Assembly (NCBI GenBank): GCA_029263175.1
Contig: JAJCXZ010000069.1
Coordinates: forward strand, 1 to 64,000
Origin: Acidimicrobiales bacterium
GTDB lineage: Bacteria; Actinomycetota; Acidimicrobiia; Acidimicrobiales; Aldehydirespiratoraceae
Direction: 5' to 3'
DNA: 64,000 bases
The position numbers and the translations under genes were made by a program. This document shows, piece by piece, positions 16,235-26,156 of this stretch. The notes under the pieces are model-generated. The model saw only the letters and a program-made list of their open reading frames with translations. It had not been told where the DNA came from and ran no database searches. Position 1 is the stretch's first letter; every line of letters begins with the position of its first letter.

Positions 16235-17662
16235 CTAGACCTCCGGGTCAGGAATCAGCTTGCCCGGGTTGAAGAGATTCTCGGGATCAAGCGCACGCTT
16301 GATGCAACGCATCATCTCCCACTCCAATTCCTGCTTTTGGGGACCGATCCGGTCTCGCAGCAGCAGGCCGACGCCATGCTCGGCCGACAGGGTGCCGTGC
16401 AGACCGAAGACGGTCTCGTCAATGGCGGCCTCCATCGCCGGCTTTGCCGCGAGCCACGGCTCGATCGCTTCGTCGCTGGTCGGCAGGATCATCATGTGGA
16501 TGTTGCCGTCGCCCACATGACCAAAGCCGTAGCAGAGGGCACCAGGGGCGATCTCGGCCGAACGAGCAGAGATCTGGCGCACGAACTCGGCGATCTGGTC
16601 GATCGGCACGGCGGTGTCCAGCTTCAGACCGAGGTGCTGATGCTCGGTCCAGAGCGTCATCGGCGTGATCTCGTCACGCATGACCCACAGCGTGGCTTCC
16701 TGGTCCGCGGTGCCGGCCACGACGGCGTCGACAATGTGACCCGCCTCTACACCGGCCTTGAGGAAGCCGGCGATCATGTCGTCGACCGGCTCTGAGGAAG
16801 CGAGCCGCACGAGCACGCAGTACTCCGTGCCGGCATCGATGAACCGGGGGATGCCGAGAACCTCTGTCAATCGATCCATGGCCATGTCGGGGATCAACTC
16901 GAACCCGCTGATCGCGCCGGGCGCATGTTGCTCGCCGAGTTCGAGCAGGGGCATCAGGTCGTCGAGGCCCGTGATGGCGGCGAGCGTGGACGTCTCATAC
17001 GGCGTTGCGGGCACCAGCTTGAGCACCGCCGACGTGACGACGCCGAGCGTGCCCTCGCCGCCGATGAAGAGATGTTTGAGGTCGTAGCCCGACGAGTCCT
17101 TGCGAAGAGACCTTCGGCCGTCCCACACACGGCCGTCAGCGAGCACGGCCTCGATTCCCATGACGTTGTCGCGCATGTTGCCGTAGCGAACGACGTTGGT
17201 GCCGCCGGCATCCGTCGAGATGCCTCCGCCCACGGTGGCCGTTCCTCGGGCACCCCAGTCGGGGGCGAACTTGCGGCCGACTGACGAGGCGGCCTCTTGA
17301 ATAGCCTGGATGGAGACGCCGGCCTGGGCGGTGATGGTCCACCGGTCGGGGTCGACAGACTCGATCCGGTTGAGCCGCGACACCGACAACAGGATCGCGG
17401 GTCGATCCGCGGGTAGATGTGTGCCGTAGGACAACCCGGTATTGCCGCCCTGCGGGACGATCGCCACGCCTGCCTCAGCACACGCGGCGACGGTTGCTGC
17501 CACGCCAACGACGTCAGCCGGCCGAACCACCACGACTGGTTCCCTCGACAGCACACCACGAGGGTCGGCGGTGCGGTCGAGCGCGTCGGTGCCGGTGAGG
17601 ATCGCTCGGTCGTCGAGAAGCGAGCGGAGATGATCGACGAAGGCGTCAGTTGGTACAGGCAT
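16235..17662 (-). CDS. FAD-linked oxidase, D-2-hydroxyacid dehydrogenase (GlcD-like)
   Basis: This 475-residue protein has a PCMH-type FAD-binding domain (about 40-215; VPQGGNTGLSYG, GGGISTDAGGTN, GGEGTLGVVT) and a C-terminal FAD-oxidase domain with the metal/substrate motifs FGHVGDGNIH and SAEHGVG. Such enzymes oxidise D-lactate, D-2-hydroxyglutarate or glycolate, and some act on aromatic hydroxyacids such as mandelate. Its place between the P450 and VOC genes, one base from the P450 stop, suggests an aromatic side-chain hydroxyacid as substrate; this is inference. Confidence 0.88.
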   Translation of the reverse strand: MPVPTDAFVDHLRSLLDDRAILTGTDALDRTADPRGVLSREPVVVVRPADVVGVAATVAACAEAGVAIVPQGGNTGLSYGTHLPADRPAILLSVSRLNRIESVDPDRWTITAQAGVSIQAIQEAASSVGRKFAPDWGARGTATVGGGISTDAGGTNVVRYGNMRDNVMGIEAVLADGRVWDGRRSLRKDSSGYDLKHLFIGGEGTLGVVTSAVLKLVPATPYETSTLAAITGLDDLMPLLELGEQHAPGAISGFELIPDMAMDRLTEVLGIPRFIDAGTEYCVLVRLASSEPVDDMIAGFLKAGVEAGHIVDAVVAGTADQEATLWVMRDEITPMTLWTEHQHLGLKLDTAVPIDQIAEFVRQISARSAEIAPGALCYGFGHVGDGNIHMMILPTSDEAIEPWLAAKPAMEAAIDETVFGLHGTLSAEHGVGLLLRDRIGPQKQELEWEMMRCIKRALDPENLFNPGKLIPDPEV

Positions 17663-17663
17663 G

Positions 17664-18941
17664 TCAGTCCCAGGTTAGGTGGAGCCGGGACGGGCCTCGG
17701 AAGGTGATGTTGGGGAAGTAGTCGAACTCTTGATCAACGAGTCGCAGCGACGGCAGACGCCGGCTCACGGCCTCCAGCATCAACGCAGTCTCGAACTTGG
17801 CGAACTTGGCGCCCAGACAGAAGTGCACACCCTTGCCGAACGAGATGTGGCGGTTGGCGTTAGGGCGATGGATGTCGAACTCGTCGGGGTTGTCCCAGAT
17901 GTCGTCCTGGCGGTGAGCGGACGCGAAATTCAAGAAGATTCCGGTCCCTGCAGGAACATCGAATCCGCCGACCTGTGTGTCCTCGGTGGTGACCCGCCGC
18001 CATGCGATCTGGCTCGAGTTGTACCGCAGGACCTCTTCGACCGCGTTCGGAATCAGCAATGGATCGGCGCACACCTCGTCCCACTGCTCGCGATGGTTGA
18101 GAAGGCACAGCAACGAGTTGCAGATGAGGGCGGTGACGGCTTCGTGGCCGGCGAACGACAAGCCGTAGATCACCGACTCGACCTCTTGGTAGGTCATTGC
18201 GCCGGGATTTTGTTCATGAGCGGTGATCAGCTCAGAGGCCAGGTCATCGCCACGGTTCTTTCGCTTGTCGGCGGTGAATTCTCGGCAATACCGCCAGTAG
18301 GCCAGCATCTGCTCGGCGATCTCGGCCTGCTGCTCCTCGGTGGGGAGACCCCACGAAAACGCCTTGCGGTCACCGCACCAGCCCTTCAACAACTCGTCAT
18401 CGCCCTCCGGGAAGCCGATGAATCGGAACACCGTCTCGCCGGGAAGGGGAAAGGCGAATGCTTGCACGAACTCGGTCGGTGGCCGGGCCTGGACCATGGT
18501 GTCAATCAGCTCATCGCTGCGGCGCCGGATGTAGGGCTCGAGCGTCTTGATCCGCTTGTTCGAGAACCCCTGACGAGTGTGGACGCGGATTCGGCCATGG
18601 TCTGGCTCCGGCCTGTTCGACATGACGGCCACAGGGTTGAAGTCAGGGGCAGACAGGACCTCCTGCGCCTCGGGACAGAGCTTGTACATCGGGTCTTGCA
18701 CATTGGTCGAGGCGAACGTCTCGTGATCGGTGAAGATCCGATCGAGCTCCTCCATTTCGGTGACCACGACGTACCCCAGCTTCTCGCTGTAGAACGTCGG
18801 GTGGTCGGCCTGAAGCTGACCGGCGATCGCGTAGGGCTCTTCGAGATAGTCGGCATTCAGCGGGCTCCAATCTCGGTGGACGGGGCAGCCGGCGGGCGGC
18901 GGAGGGACCTCCCCACGATCCTGGTGATACGTGTTCCCCAT
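17664..18941 (-). CDS. Cytochrome P450
   Basis: This 425-residue soluble class I-type P450 has heme-ligand Cys375 in ISFGKGVHFCLG, the I-helix motif LSFAGHEAVT, and ExxR in EEVLRYNSS. The N-terminal PPPPAGCPVHRDW resembles CYP116-like proteins, but no reductase domain is fused. No ferredoxin or reductase gene is in the neighbourhood, so electrons must come from elsewhere. It starts at the ATG at 18941, which shares its A with the TGA of the upstream hydratase gene. In this catabolic operon it may hydroxylate or O-demethylate the aromatic substrate; substrate identity is inferred only from context. Confidence 0.93.
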   Translation of the reverse strand: MGNTYHQDRGEVPPPPAGCPVHRDWSPLNADYLEEPYAIAGQLQADHPTFYSEKLGYVVVTEMEELDRIFTDHETFASTNVQDPMYKLCPEAQEVLSAPDFNPVAVMSNRPEPDHGRIRVHTRQGFSNKRIKTLEPYIRRRSDELIDTMVQARPPTEFVQAFAFPLPGETVFRFIGFPEGDDELLKGWCGDRKAFSWGLPTEEQQAEIAEQMLAYWRYCREFTADKRKNRGDDLASELITAHEQNPGAMTYQEVESVIYGLSFAGHEAVTALICNSLLCLLNHREQWDEVCADPLLIPNAVEEVLRYNSSQIAWRRVTTEDTQVGGFDVPAGTGIFLNFASAHRQDDIWDNPDEFDIHRPNANRHISFGKGVHFCLGAKFAKFETALMLEAVSRRLPSLRLVDQEFDYFPNITFRGPSRLHLTWD

Positions 18942-19750
18942 CAATCGAATCCTACGGTGAACGAGGCGAGCGGTCCGAAGTCGAACCGGAACTCGTCGCC
19001 GGCACGGACATCGATCGGACGGGTGAATGAGCCAGCCAGGATCGTTTGACCCGCTTCGAGGGTGAGACCCTGCTCGGCGCAGCGGCGGGCCAGCCAGACG
19101 ATGCCGGTCGCCGGGTGATCGAGCACACCCGCCGCAACGCCGGTCTCTTCGATTACGCCGTTGCGGTAGCCGAGAGCGCTGATCCAACGAAGATCGACCT
19201 CCCGCGGCAAGACCCTGTGTCCGCCGCAGATGATCCCGGCGTCGGCCGCGTTGTCGGCGATCGTGTCGATGACGGTGCGCGTGCGCCCCTCGCTGTTTGT
19301 GCGGGGCGTGCGGGCCGCAATCAGTTCCACTGCCGGCGTGACATAGTCGGTCGCGTCGAGAACGTCGTCCACGGTGAGGTCGGAGCCGGAGAGATCGCGG
19401 GCGAGCACGAACGCCAACTCGATCTCGATTTTCGGATCGGTGAACTCGGCGGCGGTCATGGTCGAGTCAGGGGCGAACACCATGTCGGCGGTGAGGAAGC
19501 CCGAGTCCGGGGTCGAGATCTTCATCGCCGCTTGCATGGCCCGGGAAGTGAGGCCGATCTTGTGGCCGACCAGGCGTTCGCCGCGGTCTACCTTGAGATC
19601 GCGCCACGCTGCTTGGATCCGGTAGGCGTCGTCCATCGACATGTCGGGGTAGACCGACGTCGTTTGACGAACCTGGGTGCAGGTGTGCTCTGCCCGATCA
19701 AGGATCTCGGCCTCGGCAGCGATCTGGTCAGCGCTCAAACGTGTGCTCAC
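18941..19750 (-). CDS. hpaH: 2-oxo-hept-3-ene-1,7-dioate hydratase (HpaH/MhpD family)
   Basis: This 269-residue protein matches 2-keto-4-pentenoate hydratases: VGHKIGLTSRAMQ, PKIEIELAFVLARDL, VTPAVELIAAR and ILAGSFTRPIDV. The metal-binding Glu pair of the KIEIE motif is present. It hydrates the oxo-enoic acid that follows isomerisation and decarboxylation in homoprotocatechuate meta-cleavage. HpaH is preferred over MhpD because hpaF, hpaE and a FAH decarboxylase surround it. It overlaps the upstream regulator gene by four bases and the downstream P450 gene by one. Confidence 0.88.
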   Translation of the reverse strand: MSTRLSADQIAAEAEILDRAEHTCTQVRQTTSVYPDMSMDDAYRIQAAWRDLKVDRGERLVGHKIGLTSRAMQAAMKISTPDSGFLTADMVFAPDSTMTAAEFTDPKIEIELAFVLARDLSGSDLTVDDVLDATDYVTPAVELIAARTPRTNSEGRTRTVIDTIADNAADAGIICGGHRVLPREVDLRWISALGYRNGVIEETGVAAGVLDHPATGIVWLARRCAEQGLTLEAGQTILAGSFTRPIDVRAGDEFRFDFGPLASFTVGFD

Positions 19751-20220
19751 GCTGTCTCGCCATCGATGATCATTTCGTGCCCGACGGTTTCCGCCAGATC
19801 TTTGAGTTCCGCCAAGAGATCAGAGAGCCGATCGGCTCCGAACCTCTCCTCGATCCTGTTGTAGACGGCTTCGGACTCGGGGGCGATCCGTCGCACCAGC
19901 GAATTTCCCGTGCGTGTGAGTCGCAGTCGGGCGCGCCGTTGGTCGTGAGCGACGATAGTGCGGACGATCAGACCGCGCTCCTCGAGGTTGGCCACGATCC
20001 GCGAGACGCTTGGTCCGAGGAGGGCCACACGCTCTGCGAGTTCGGTGACTTCATAGGGCTCCTCTCGAGACGCCAGCGCCCGCAGGACACGCCACTGCTG
20101 CTCCGTGACGTCATGGCTGGCCAGAACCGGGCGAAAATGATGCATCGCCGACTCGCGCGCTCGCAGAAGCGCAAGTGGGAGGGACTCGGAGAACGGACGC
20201 ATTGGCACGGGCTTGGCCAT
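19747..20220 (-). CDS. hpaR: MarR-family regulator, HpaR-like
   Basis: This 157-residue winged-helix protein has the family pattern LPLALLRARESAMHHFRPVLASHDVTEQQWRVLRAL in its dimerisation and first DNA-binding helices (cited across two segments, about residues 13-47), then VTELAERVALLGPSVSRIV as the recognition HTH and an Arg-rich wing. HpaR proteins repress homoprotocatechuate genes and release DNA when they bind the aromatic acid. The ATG at 20220 overlaps the stop of the FAH gene. Its location inside the operon implies autoregulation; a palindrome at 21167-21175 is a candidate operator. Confidence 0.88.
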   Translation of the reverse strand: MAKPVPMRPFSESLPLALLRARESAMHHFRPVLASHDVTEQQWRVLRALASREEPYEVTELAERVALLGPSVSRIVANLEERGLIVRTIVAHDQRRARLRLTRTGNSLVRRIAPESEAVYNRIEERFGADRLSDLLAELKDLAETVGHEMIIDGETA

Positions 20221-21110
20221 CAGAAGGGTTCCGGGGCGGTGGGGGACGAGCCATCGGGGAACTCGTCGGCGACAGTGTTTCGTAGCACGCCGAGTTCGGG
20301 CACGGAGACCTCGACGACATCGCCTGGCCGCAGCCAGATCGGGGGGTCGAAGCGGGCGCCTGCCCCGGTGGGTGTGCCGGAGAAGATGAGGTCGCCCGGC
20401 TGAAGTGTGACGAACGTCGACAGATAGTGGATCTGGTACTCGATCGGGTACTTCATGGTGGCGGGTGTGTCGTCCTGGCGGAGCTCGCCGTTGACATGGG
20501 TTCGCAACTGGAGTTGCTCGAGATCGCCGATCTCGTCGATCGGCACGAGCCACGGTCCGATGGCACCGGTGGACTCCCAGTTCTTGCCCTGGGTGACGTT
20601 GAACTTGGCGTGGCGCACCCAGTCTCGGATCGTGCCTTCGTTGCCGAGGGTGAGGCCGACGATGTGATCGCGAGCGCTCGCCATCGGAATACGTCGGCCG
20701 GCCTTGCCGATGACCACGACGATCTCGCCCTCGTAGTCGAGCTGGTCGCTCTCGGGCGGTCGGATCAGATCGCGGTCGTGACCGGTGAAGGACTCTGGGA
20801 GCCGGAGGAAGACCGACGGATAGGCCGCATCGGAGGTGTCGGTGTATTCGGCGGCCCGGCCGCCGTAGTTGACGCCGATGCAAAAGATCTTGGCCGGGTT
20901 GGGGAGGAGGCGTTCGTAGGTGACGTCAGCCAGCTGATGGTCGGCGGCTTCGTCCGTGAACGCAGCGGCCGCGCCGAGACCTTCCGAGGCGATCAGCGAG
21001 CCGAGGTCGGCGACCCCGAGGCGCTCGCTCAGATCGACGATGCCGGTGCCGTCGGCCGAGAGAATGCCAAAGCTCGAACCAGCAGGCGTGGAGTAGGACA
21101 GCAGGCGCAT
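20220..21110 (-). CDS. hpaG: FAH-family decarboxylase/isomerase (HpaG-like)
   Basis: This 296-residue protein has the fumarylacetoacetate hydrolase fold: CIGVNYGGRAAEY, YEGEIVVVIGK with the metal-binding Glu pair, NEGTIRDW where the third ligand is Glu rather than the commoner Asp, and FSGTPTGAGARFDPP. In this context it should decarboxylate 5-oxopent-3-ene-1,2,5-tricarboxylate in the homoprotocatechuate pathway. The ATG at 21110 (MRLLSYST) starts the fold directly; an upstream start would add a basic 19-residue leader. It is the first gene of the left operon. Confidence 0.86.
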   Translation of the reverse strand: MRLLSYSTPAGSSFGILSADGTGIVDLSERLGVADLGSLIASEGLGAAAAFTDEAADHQLADVTYERLLPNPAKIFCIGVNYGGRAAEYTDTSDAAYPSVFLRLPESFTGHDRDLIRPPESDQLDYEGEIVVVIGKAGRRIPMASARDHIVGLTLGNEGTIRDWVRHAKFNVTQGKNWESTGAIGPWLVPIDEIGDLEQLQLRTHVNGELRQDDTPATMKYPIEYQIHYLSTFVTLQPGDLIFSGTPTGAGARFDPPIWLRPGDVVEVSVPELGVLRNTVADEFPDGSSPTAPEPF

Positions 21111-21166
21111 CGGGGAACTTTCGGTCAGAGTCCTTCGGCGAAGAGGTTTCGCCGAGATGCTACACA

Positions 21167-21175
21167 TGTTAAACA
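21167..21175. promoter_or_regulatory. Candidate HpaR operator between divergent hpaG and hpaF
   Basis: TGTTAAACA is a perfect inverted repeat around a central A, in the only AT-rich patch of the 71-bp divergent intergenic region, ending 6 bases before the hpaF GTG. A repressor bound here would block rightward expression and could affect the leftward promoter. MarR proteins bind such short dyads; binding by the local HpaR is inferred. Confidence 0.45.
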
Positions 21176-21181
21176 GTTCGG

Positions 21182-21571
21182 GTGCCGCACATCCTGATCG
21201 AGTACTCCGCCAACGTCGTCGACCACCACGACGTGGACGCGTTGGTCACGACAATCCACGAGGCAGCGGAGGCGACGGGTATCGGTCCGTTGGGCGGATT
21301 ACGCACTCGAGCAGTGGCGCGTGAGAAGTACCGGATCGCCGACGGTCATCCGAACAACGCCATGATCGCCATCGTCGCCCGCGTCGGCCCCGGCCGAGAG
21401 CCGGACGAGAAGGTGGCCTTCATCGCCACGGTGCTCGACGCGGCGGAGGCTCGGATCGCCGCGGACGACGGACCCCTCGCCATCGCCTGGTCGATGGAGA
21501 TCCAGGAAATCGATACCCGATTCCGAACGAACCGCAACTATGTCACCGCTCGCTTGACGGAGGAGTCCTAG
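21182..21571 (+). CDS. hpaF: 5-carboxymethyl-2-hydroxymuconate isomerase
   Basis: This 129-residue tautomerase-fold protein begins MPHILIEYSANV, the diagnostic N-terminus of the family with catalytic Pro2. It isomerises 5-carboxymethyl-2-hydroxymuconate in the homoprotocatechuate pathway. The internal GLRTRAVAREKYRIADG and C-terminal IDTRFRTNRNYV also match. The start is GTG at 21182 with no Shine-Dalgarno sequence. It leads the right operon and ends two bases before hpaE. Confidence 0.93.
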   Translation: MPHILIEYSANVVDHHDVDALVTTIHEAAEATGIGPLGGLRTRAVAREKYRIADGHPNNAMIAIVARVGPGREPDEKVAFIATVLDAAEARIAADDGPLAIAWSMEIQEIDTRFRTNRNYVTARLTEES

Positions 21572-21573
21572 AG

Positions 21574-23100
<1,527 letters not shown>

Positions 23101-23158
23101 GGACAATGGTTGACCGCATGCTGCGGGCGGTCTCGACCGGAAGTGTCGAGGATGCAAG

Positions 23159-23509
23159 ATGAGTTTGTACTACGTGCAGAAATTCCTCTTTGAGATCAAT
23201 CGTGATCCAGCGGTTCAAGAGCGGTATCGGGCCGACCGCCATGCGGCGATCGCGTCGTTCGAGTTGACCGACGAAGAGGCGGCCGCCCTCACGAAACCCG
23301 ACATCGGGAAGCTCTTCCACCTCGGGGTCAACGGTCAGATCCTCATGCACTTCGCCGCGTTCCACCAGATCGAGTGGGCCGACTACCTCCAGCAGATGAG
23401 AGACGGCATCGATGCCTACGGTCCGGTACGGGAGGGGGTCTATGCCATCACCGGGTATGAAGGAACCGAGGCGCACACCGAGCGCCTCATGCAGGAAGGA
23501 AGCGACTGA
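23159..23509 (+). CDS. ligA: Extradiol dioxygenase small subunit, LigA-like
   Basis: This 116-residue helical protein matches the alpha subunit of protocatechuate 4,5-dioxygenase-type enzymes (NRDPAVQERYRAD, LHLGVNGQILMHFA-like core, short of the usual 139 residues). It caps the active site of the LigB subunit encoded immediately downstream; the stop and the next start overlap by one base. In this hpa context the complex probably cleaves 3,4-dihydroxyphenylacetate rather than protocatechuate, which is inference. Confidence 0.88.
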   Translation: MSLYYVQKFLFEINRDPAVQERYRADRHAAIASFELTDEEAAALTKPDIGKLFHLGVNGQILMHFAAFHQIEWADYLQQMRDGIDAYGPVREGVYAITGYEGTEAHTERLMQEGSD

Positions 23510-24342
23510 TGCCCCTCGTCTACGCCGGCGTCTGCAGCCACGCCCCCGGGATCACCGGACGCGCTCATCTGGCTCAACGGTCGCAGCGCGATGGAGTCCA
23601 CACCGCGTTTGAGCAGATGCGTCTCGACATCGAGGCGACAAAGCCCGACGCCATAATGATGATCGCGGCCGAACATTTCGCCAACTTCTTCATGAACAAC
23701 ATGCCGTCGTTCGCGGTGGGCATGGCCGACTTCTACGACGGGCCCATCGAAGATCCGGAGTGGCTGAAGATCGACAGGTTCCGTGCTCCCGGCAATCGTG
23801 ACCTGTCGCTTCGACTGATCACCGAGATGATGAACTCGGTCGACGTTGCCTATGCGGAGGAGTGGTTGTTCGATCATGGCATCGCCGTCCCGCTGAGCTT
23901 TCTGACGCCGAAGTGGGATCTCCCGGTCATCCCGGTCAACATCAATTGTCAGGGTCCGCCGCTCACGCCCCTTCACCGCGCCTGGGCGTTCGGCGATGCC
24001 ATCCGGCGAGCTGCGGACTCGGTGCCCGAACGACTTGCGCTGGTGGGTACCGGTGGTATCTCGCACTGGCCGGCCACGCCCGACTCCGGAAAGATCAACG
24101 AGGATTGGGATCGTGACTTCCTCGATCGTTGGTGCCGCAACGACAAGGATGCACTCCTCGATTACGACGATCTCACCGTCTACGCCGATGCTGGGCAGGG
24201 TGGTTTCGAGATCCGCACCTTCGTCGCGGTGAGCGCTGCCGCCCTGGGCGCGACAGGCAGAGTCCGCTTCTACGAACCCGTTCCGATCTTCGCCGTCGGT
24301 TGCACCGTCGCCGACTATCAACTCGCCGAGGTCCCCTCCTAG
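23509..24342 (+). CDS. ligB: Class III extradiol dioxygenase catalytic subunit, LigB-like
   Basis: This 277-residue protein has the LigB fold with iron ligands His11 (VCSHAPG) and His56 (AAEHFANFF), a C-terminal Glu candidate (GGFEIRTFVAV) and the catalytic His in GTGGISHWP. It opens a catechol ring next to the hydroxyls using Fe(II) and O2. Unlike E. coli HpaD, it has a separate LigA partner. It follows ligA with a one-base overlap. The substrate is inferred to be homoprotocatechuate from the surrounding hpa genes. Confidence 0.93.
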   Translation: MPLVYAGVCSHAPGITGRAHLAQRSQRDGVHTAFEQMRLDIEATKPDAIMMIAAEHFANFFMNNMPSFAVGMADFYDGPIEDPEWLKIDRFRAPGNRDLSLRLITEMMNSVDVAYAEEWLFDHGIAVPLSFLTPKWDLPVIPVNINCQGPPLTPLHRAWAFGDAIRRAADSVPERLALVGTGGISHWPATPDSGKINEDWDRDFLDRWCRNDKDALLDYDDLTVYADAGQGGFEIRTFVAVSAAALGATGRVRFYEPVPIFAVGCTVADYQLAEVPS

Positions 24343-24356
24343 GGCAGACTCTCGGA

Positions 24357-25478
24357 GTGGTGGCCGCTGACCCAATCGTCTCGATCCGCGCGGATGCGCC
24401 CGATCTCGACCCCGCCCGTCACGGTGCGAAGGCGTGTGGGCTCCAGGAACTCATACGGCGCGGCCTGCCTGTTCCTCCGGCGTTCGTCATCCCGATGGCG
24501 ACAGCGGCGGCGATCAACGATGGCGACCACCACGATGAGCTGAGAGCTGCGGTGGATGACCTGACCGGTGGTGACTCCGAGCGGCGGCTGGCTGTTCGAT
24601 CCGGCGCCGAAGTTTCCCTTCCGGGTGCGTTCGAGACGATGCTCGATGTTCTGCCCGAAGCCACGGCTTCGGCCATCACGGCCGTCGCCCAGTCGACCAA
24701 AGGCTTGCGCGTGATGACGATCGCGGCCTCTCTGGGCTACGACGAAGTACCGCCGACGGCGGTGGTCGTTCAACTTCAGGTCGACTCGACGGGTGGGGCA
24801 CACTCAGGGGCGGGCGCCGCGGCATCGTGCAACCCCGTGACCGGCGAACCGGGTGCCGTCGGTTCATTCGTTTGGGGCATCCGCGGAGATGCAGTCATGG
24901 CGGGCACGGTTCCGGTGCTTGCGCTCACGGCGCTCGACGATCGATGCCCGGAGGCGGCTGCGCAGCTACAGCGCGATCTGATCGAACTCGAGGGTCTCTT
25001 CCGACAACCCGTGGAGCTGGAGTTCGCCGTCGCCGACGGCGAGCTCTGGTATCTCCAGCTTCAACTCTTCGAGGTCGCCGACACCGGTGTCTCCGACTTC
25101 GACGACAACGTGGTCGTGCTGGCGGAGGGTCATCCGGGATCAGCGGGGATCGGCGAGGGGTATCTGCACGTCGATATCGATGCTGCGTTGGACGCGGTCG
25201 AGCAGGGGCAGCCGGTGGTGCTTGCGCTGCAGTGGACGTCACCGAGCGACGCAAGCGCAATGGTCCGCTCGGCTGCCGTGCTGACCAAGGTCGGCGGACG
25301 AGAGAGCCATGCCGCCGTGGTGACGAGAAGCGCGAACGTGCCGGCGGTCTTGTCCGTCCAGGGTATGGAGATCGGCCCCGACCATGTTGTGCTCGGCGAC
25401 GAACGCATCGAGGTGGGCGAGTGGCTGATCGTCGATGGCACAACCGGGCGAGTAGCGCGGCGCGGTCAGCCGGACTGA
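24357..25478 (+). CDS. Miniature PPDK-like protein (partial nucleotide-binding plus phosphohistidine domain)
   Basis: This 373-residue protein resembles pyruvate phosphate dikinase but is less than half its usual length of about 880. Residues 1-240 match parts of the ATP-grasp-like nucleotide-binding region (GAKACGLQELIRRGLPVPPAF, AVRSGAEVSLPGAFETML, NPVTGEPG, QPVELEFAV). The end holds the swivelling phosphohistidine domain (TKVGGRESHAAVVTRS, with the phosphorylatable His). The PEP/pyruvate-binding TIM barrel is absent. The start is GTG at 24357 or 24360. It lies 14 bases after ligB, so it is probably cotranscribed with the catabolic genes. It may transfer phosphate to an unknown acceptor or be degenerate. 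Confidence 0.7.
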   Translation: MVAADPIVSIRADAPDLDPARHGAKACGLQELIRRGLPVPPAFVIPMATAAAINDGDHHDELRAAVDDLTGGDSERRLAVRSGAEVSLPGAFETMLDVLPEATASAITAVAQSTKGLRVMTIAASLGYDEVPPTAVVVQLQVDSTGGAHSGAGAAASCNPVTGEPGAVGSFVWGIRGDAVMAGTVPVLALTALDDRCPEAAAQLQRDLIELEGLFRQPVELEFAVADGELWYLQLQLFEVADTGVSDFDDNVVVLAEGHPGSAGIGEGYLHVDIDAALDAVEQGQPVVLALQWTSPSDASAMVRSAAVLTKVGGRESHAAVVTRSANVPAVLSVQGMEIGPDHVVLGDERIEVGEWLIVDGTTGRVARRGQPD

Positions 25479-25493
25479 GCTACCGTCCGGCCA

Positions 25494-26150
25494 ATGCCTG
25501 ATGATCCGTATGAGGCTCCCGGCCTCGAGGATGCGTACGCACTCGAGTCGCCGGATGACAGCCGGTTGCTCTACGCAAAGTGGGCCGACAGCTACGACGA
25601 GACGTTCATCAAGGCGACTGGCTATCGGTATCACGAGCATGTGGCCGACCTGCTGGTGGGTGGAGTGCGCCCCGATGGTCCGGTGATCGACGTCGGTTGC
25701 GGTACAGGAGCGGTCGGAGAAGCGCTCCGCTCCCGGGGAGTCGGCGTTATCGACGGCGTCGACATCTCGGCTGAGATGCTCGAGCAAGCCTCCCAGAAGG
25801 AGCTTGACGGGCCGATCTACCGGAACCTGCTTGAGGCCGATGTGACCGAGCCGCTCGACATCGCCGATGACACCTATGCAGGAATGACGAGCTCGGGCAC
25901 GTTCACCCATGGTCACTTGCTCGCGTCGCCGCTGACGGGACTTGTGCGCATCGTGAAGTCCGGCGGACGGTGCGCCATCGGGGTCAACTCCTCGCATTGG
26001 GTCGATCATGGATTCGAGCGCTGGTTCGATGGTGCTGTGGTGGACGGACTGATCCATCCGTTCGAGGTACATCGCAAGAAGGTGTACGAGGAGTCCGATC
26101 CGACCAACCCGGACGACATGACCAACATCGTGGTCTTCGTCGTTCGCTGA
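25494..26150 (+). CDS. SAM-dependent methyltransferase (class I)
   Basis: This 218-residue protein has methyltransferase motif I (VIDVGCGTGAVGE, about residues 64-76) and motif II region (IDGVDISAEMLEQA). The upstream helix LYAKWADSYDETF is the common Williams-Beuren-type substrate-lid start. The acceptor is unknown. It lies 15 bases after the PPDK-like gene and 6 before AlkD, so it may be part of the right catabolic operon. Confidence 0.85.
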   Translation: MPDDPYEAPGLEDAYALESPDDSRLLYAKWADSYDETFIKATGYRYHEHVADLLVGGVRPDGPVIDVGCGTGAVGEALRSRGVGVIDGVDISAEMLEQASQKELDGPIYRNLLEADVTEPLDIADDTYAGMTSSGTFTHGHLLASPLTGLVRIVKSGGRCAIGVNSSHWVDHGFERWFDGAVVDGLIHPFEVHRKKVYEESDPTNPDDMTNIVVFVVR

Positions 26151-26156
26151 CCGGCC

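Noticed and set aside
17679-19049. A 456-codon plus-strand open frame
   Set aside because: It is antisense to the cytochrome P450, whose heme and I-helix motifs are intact on the other strand.
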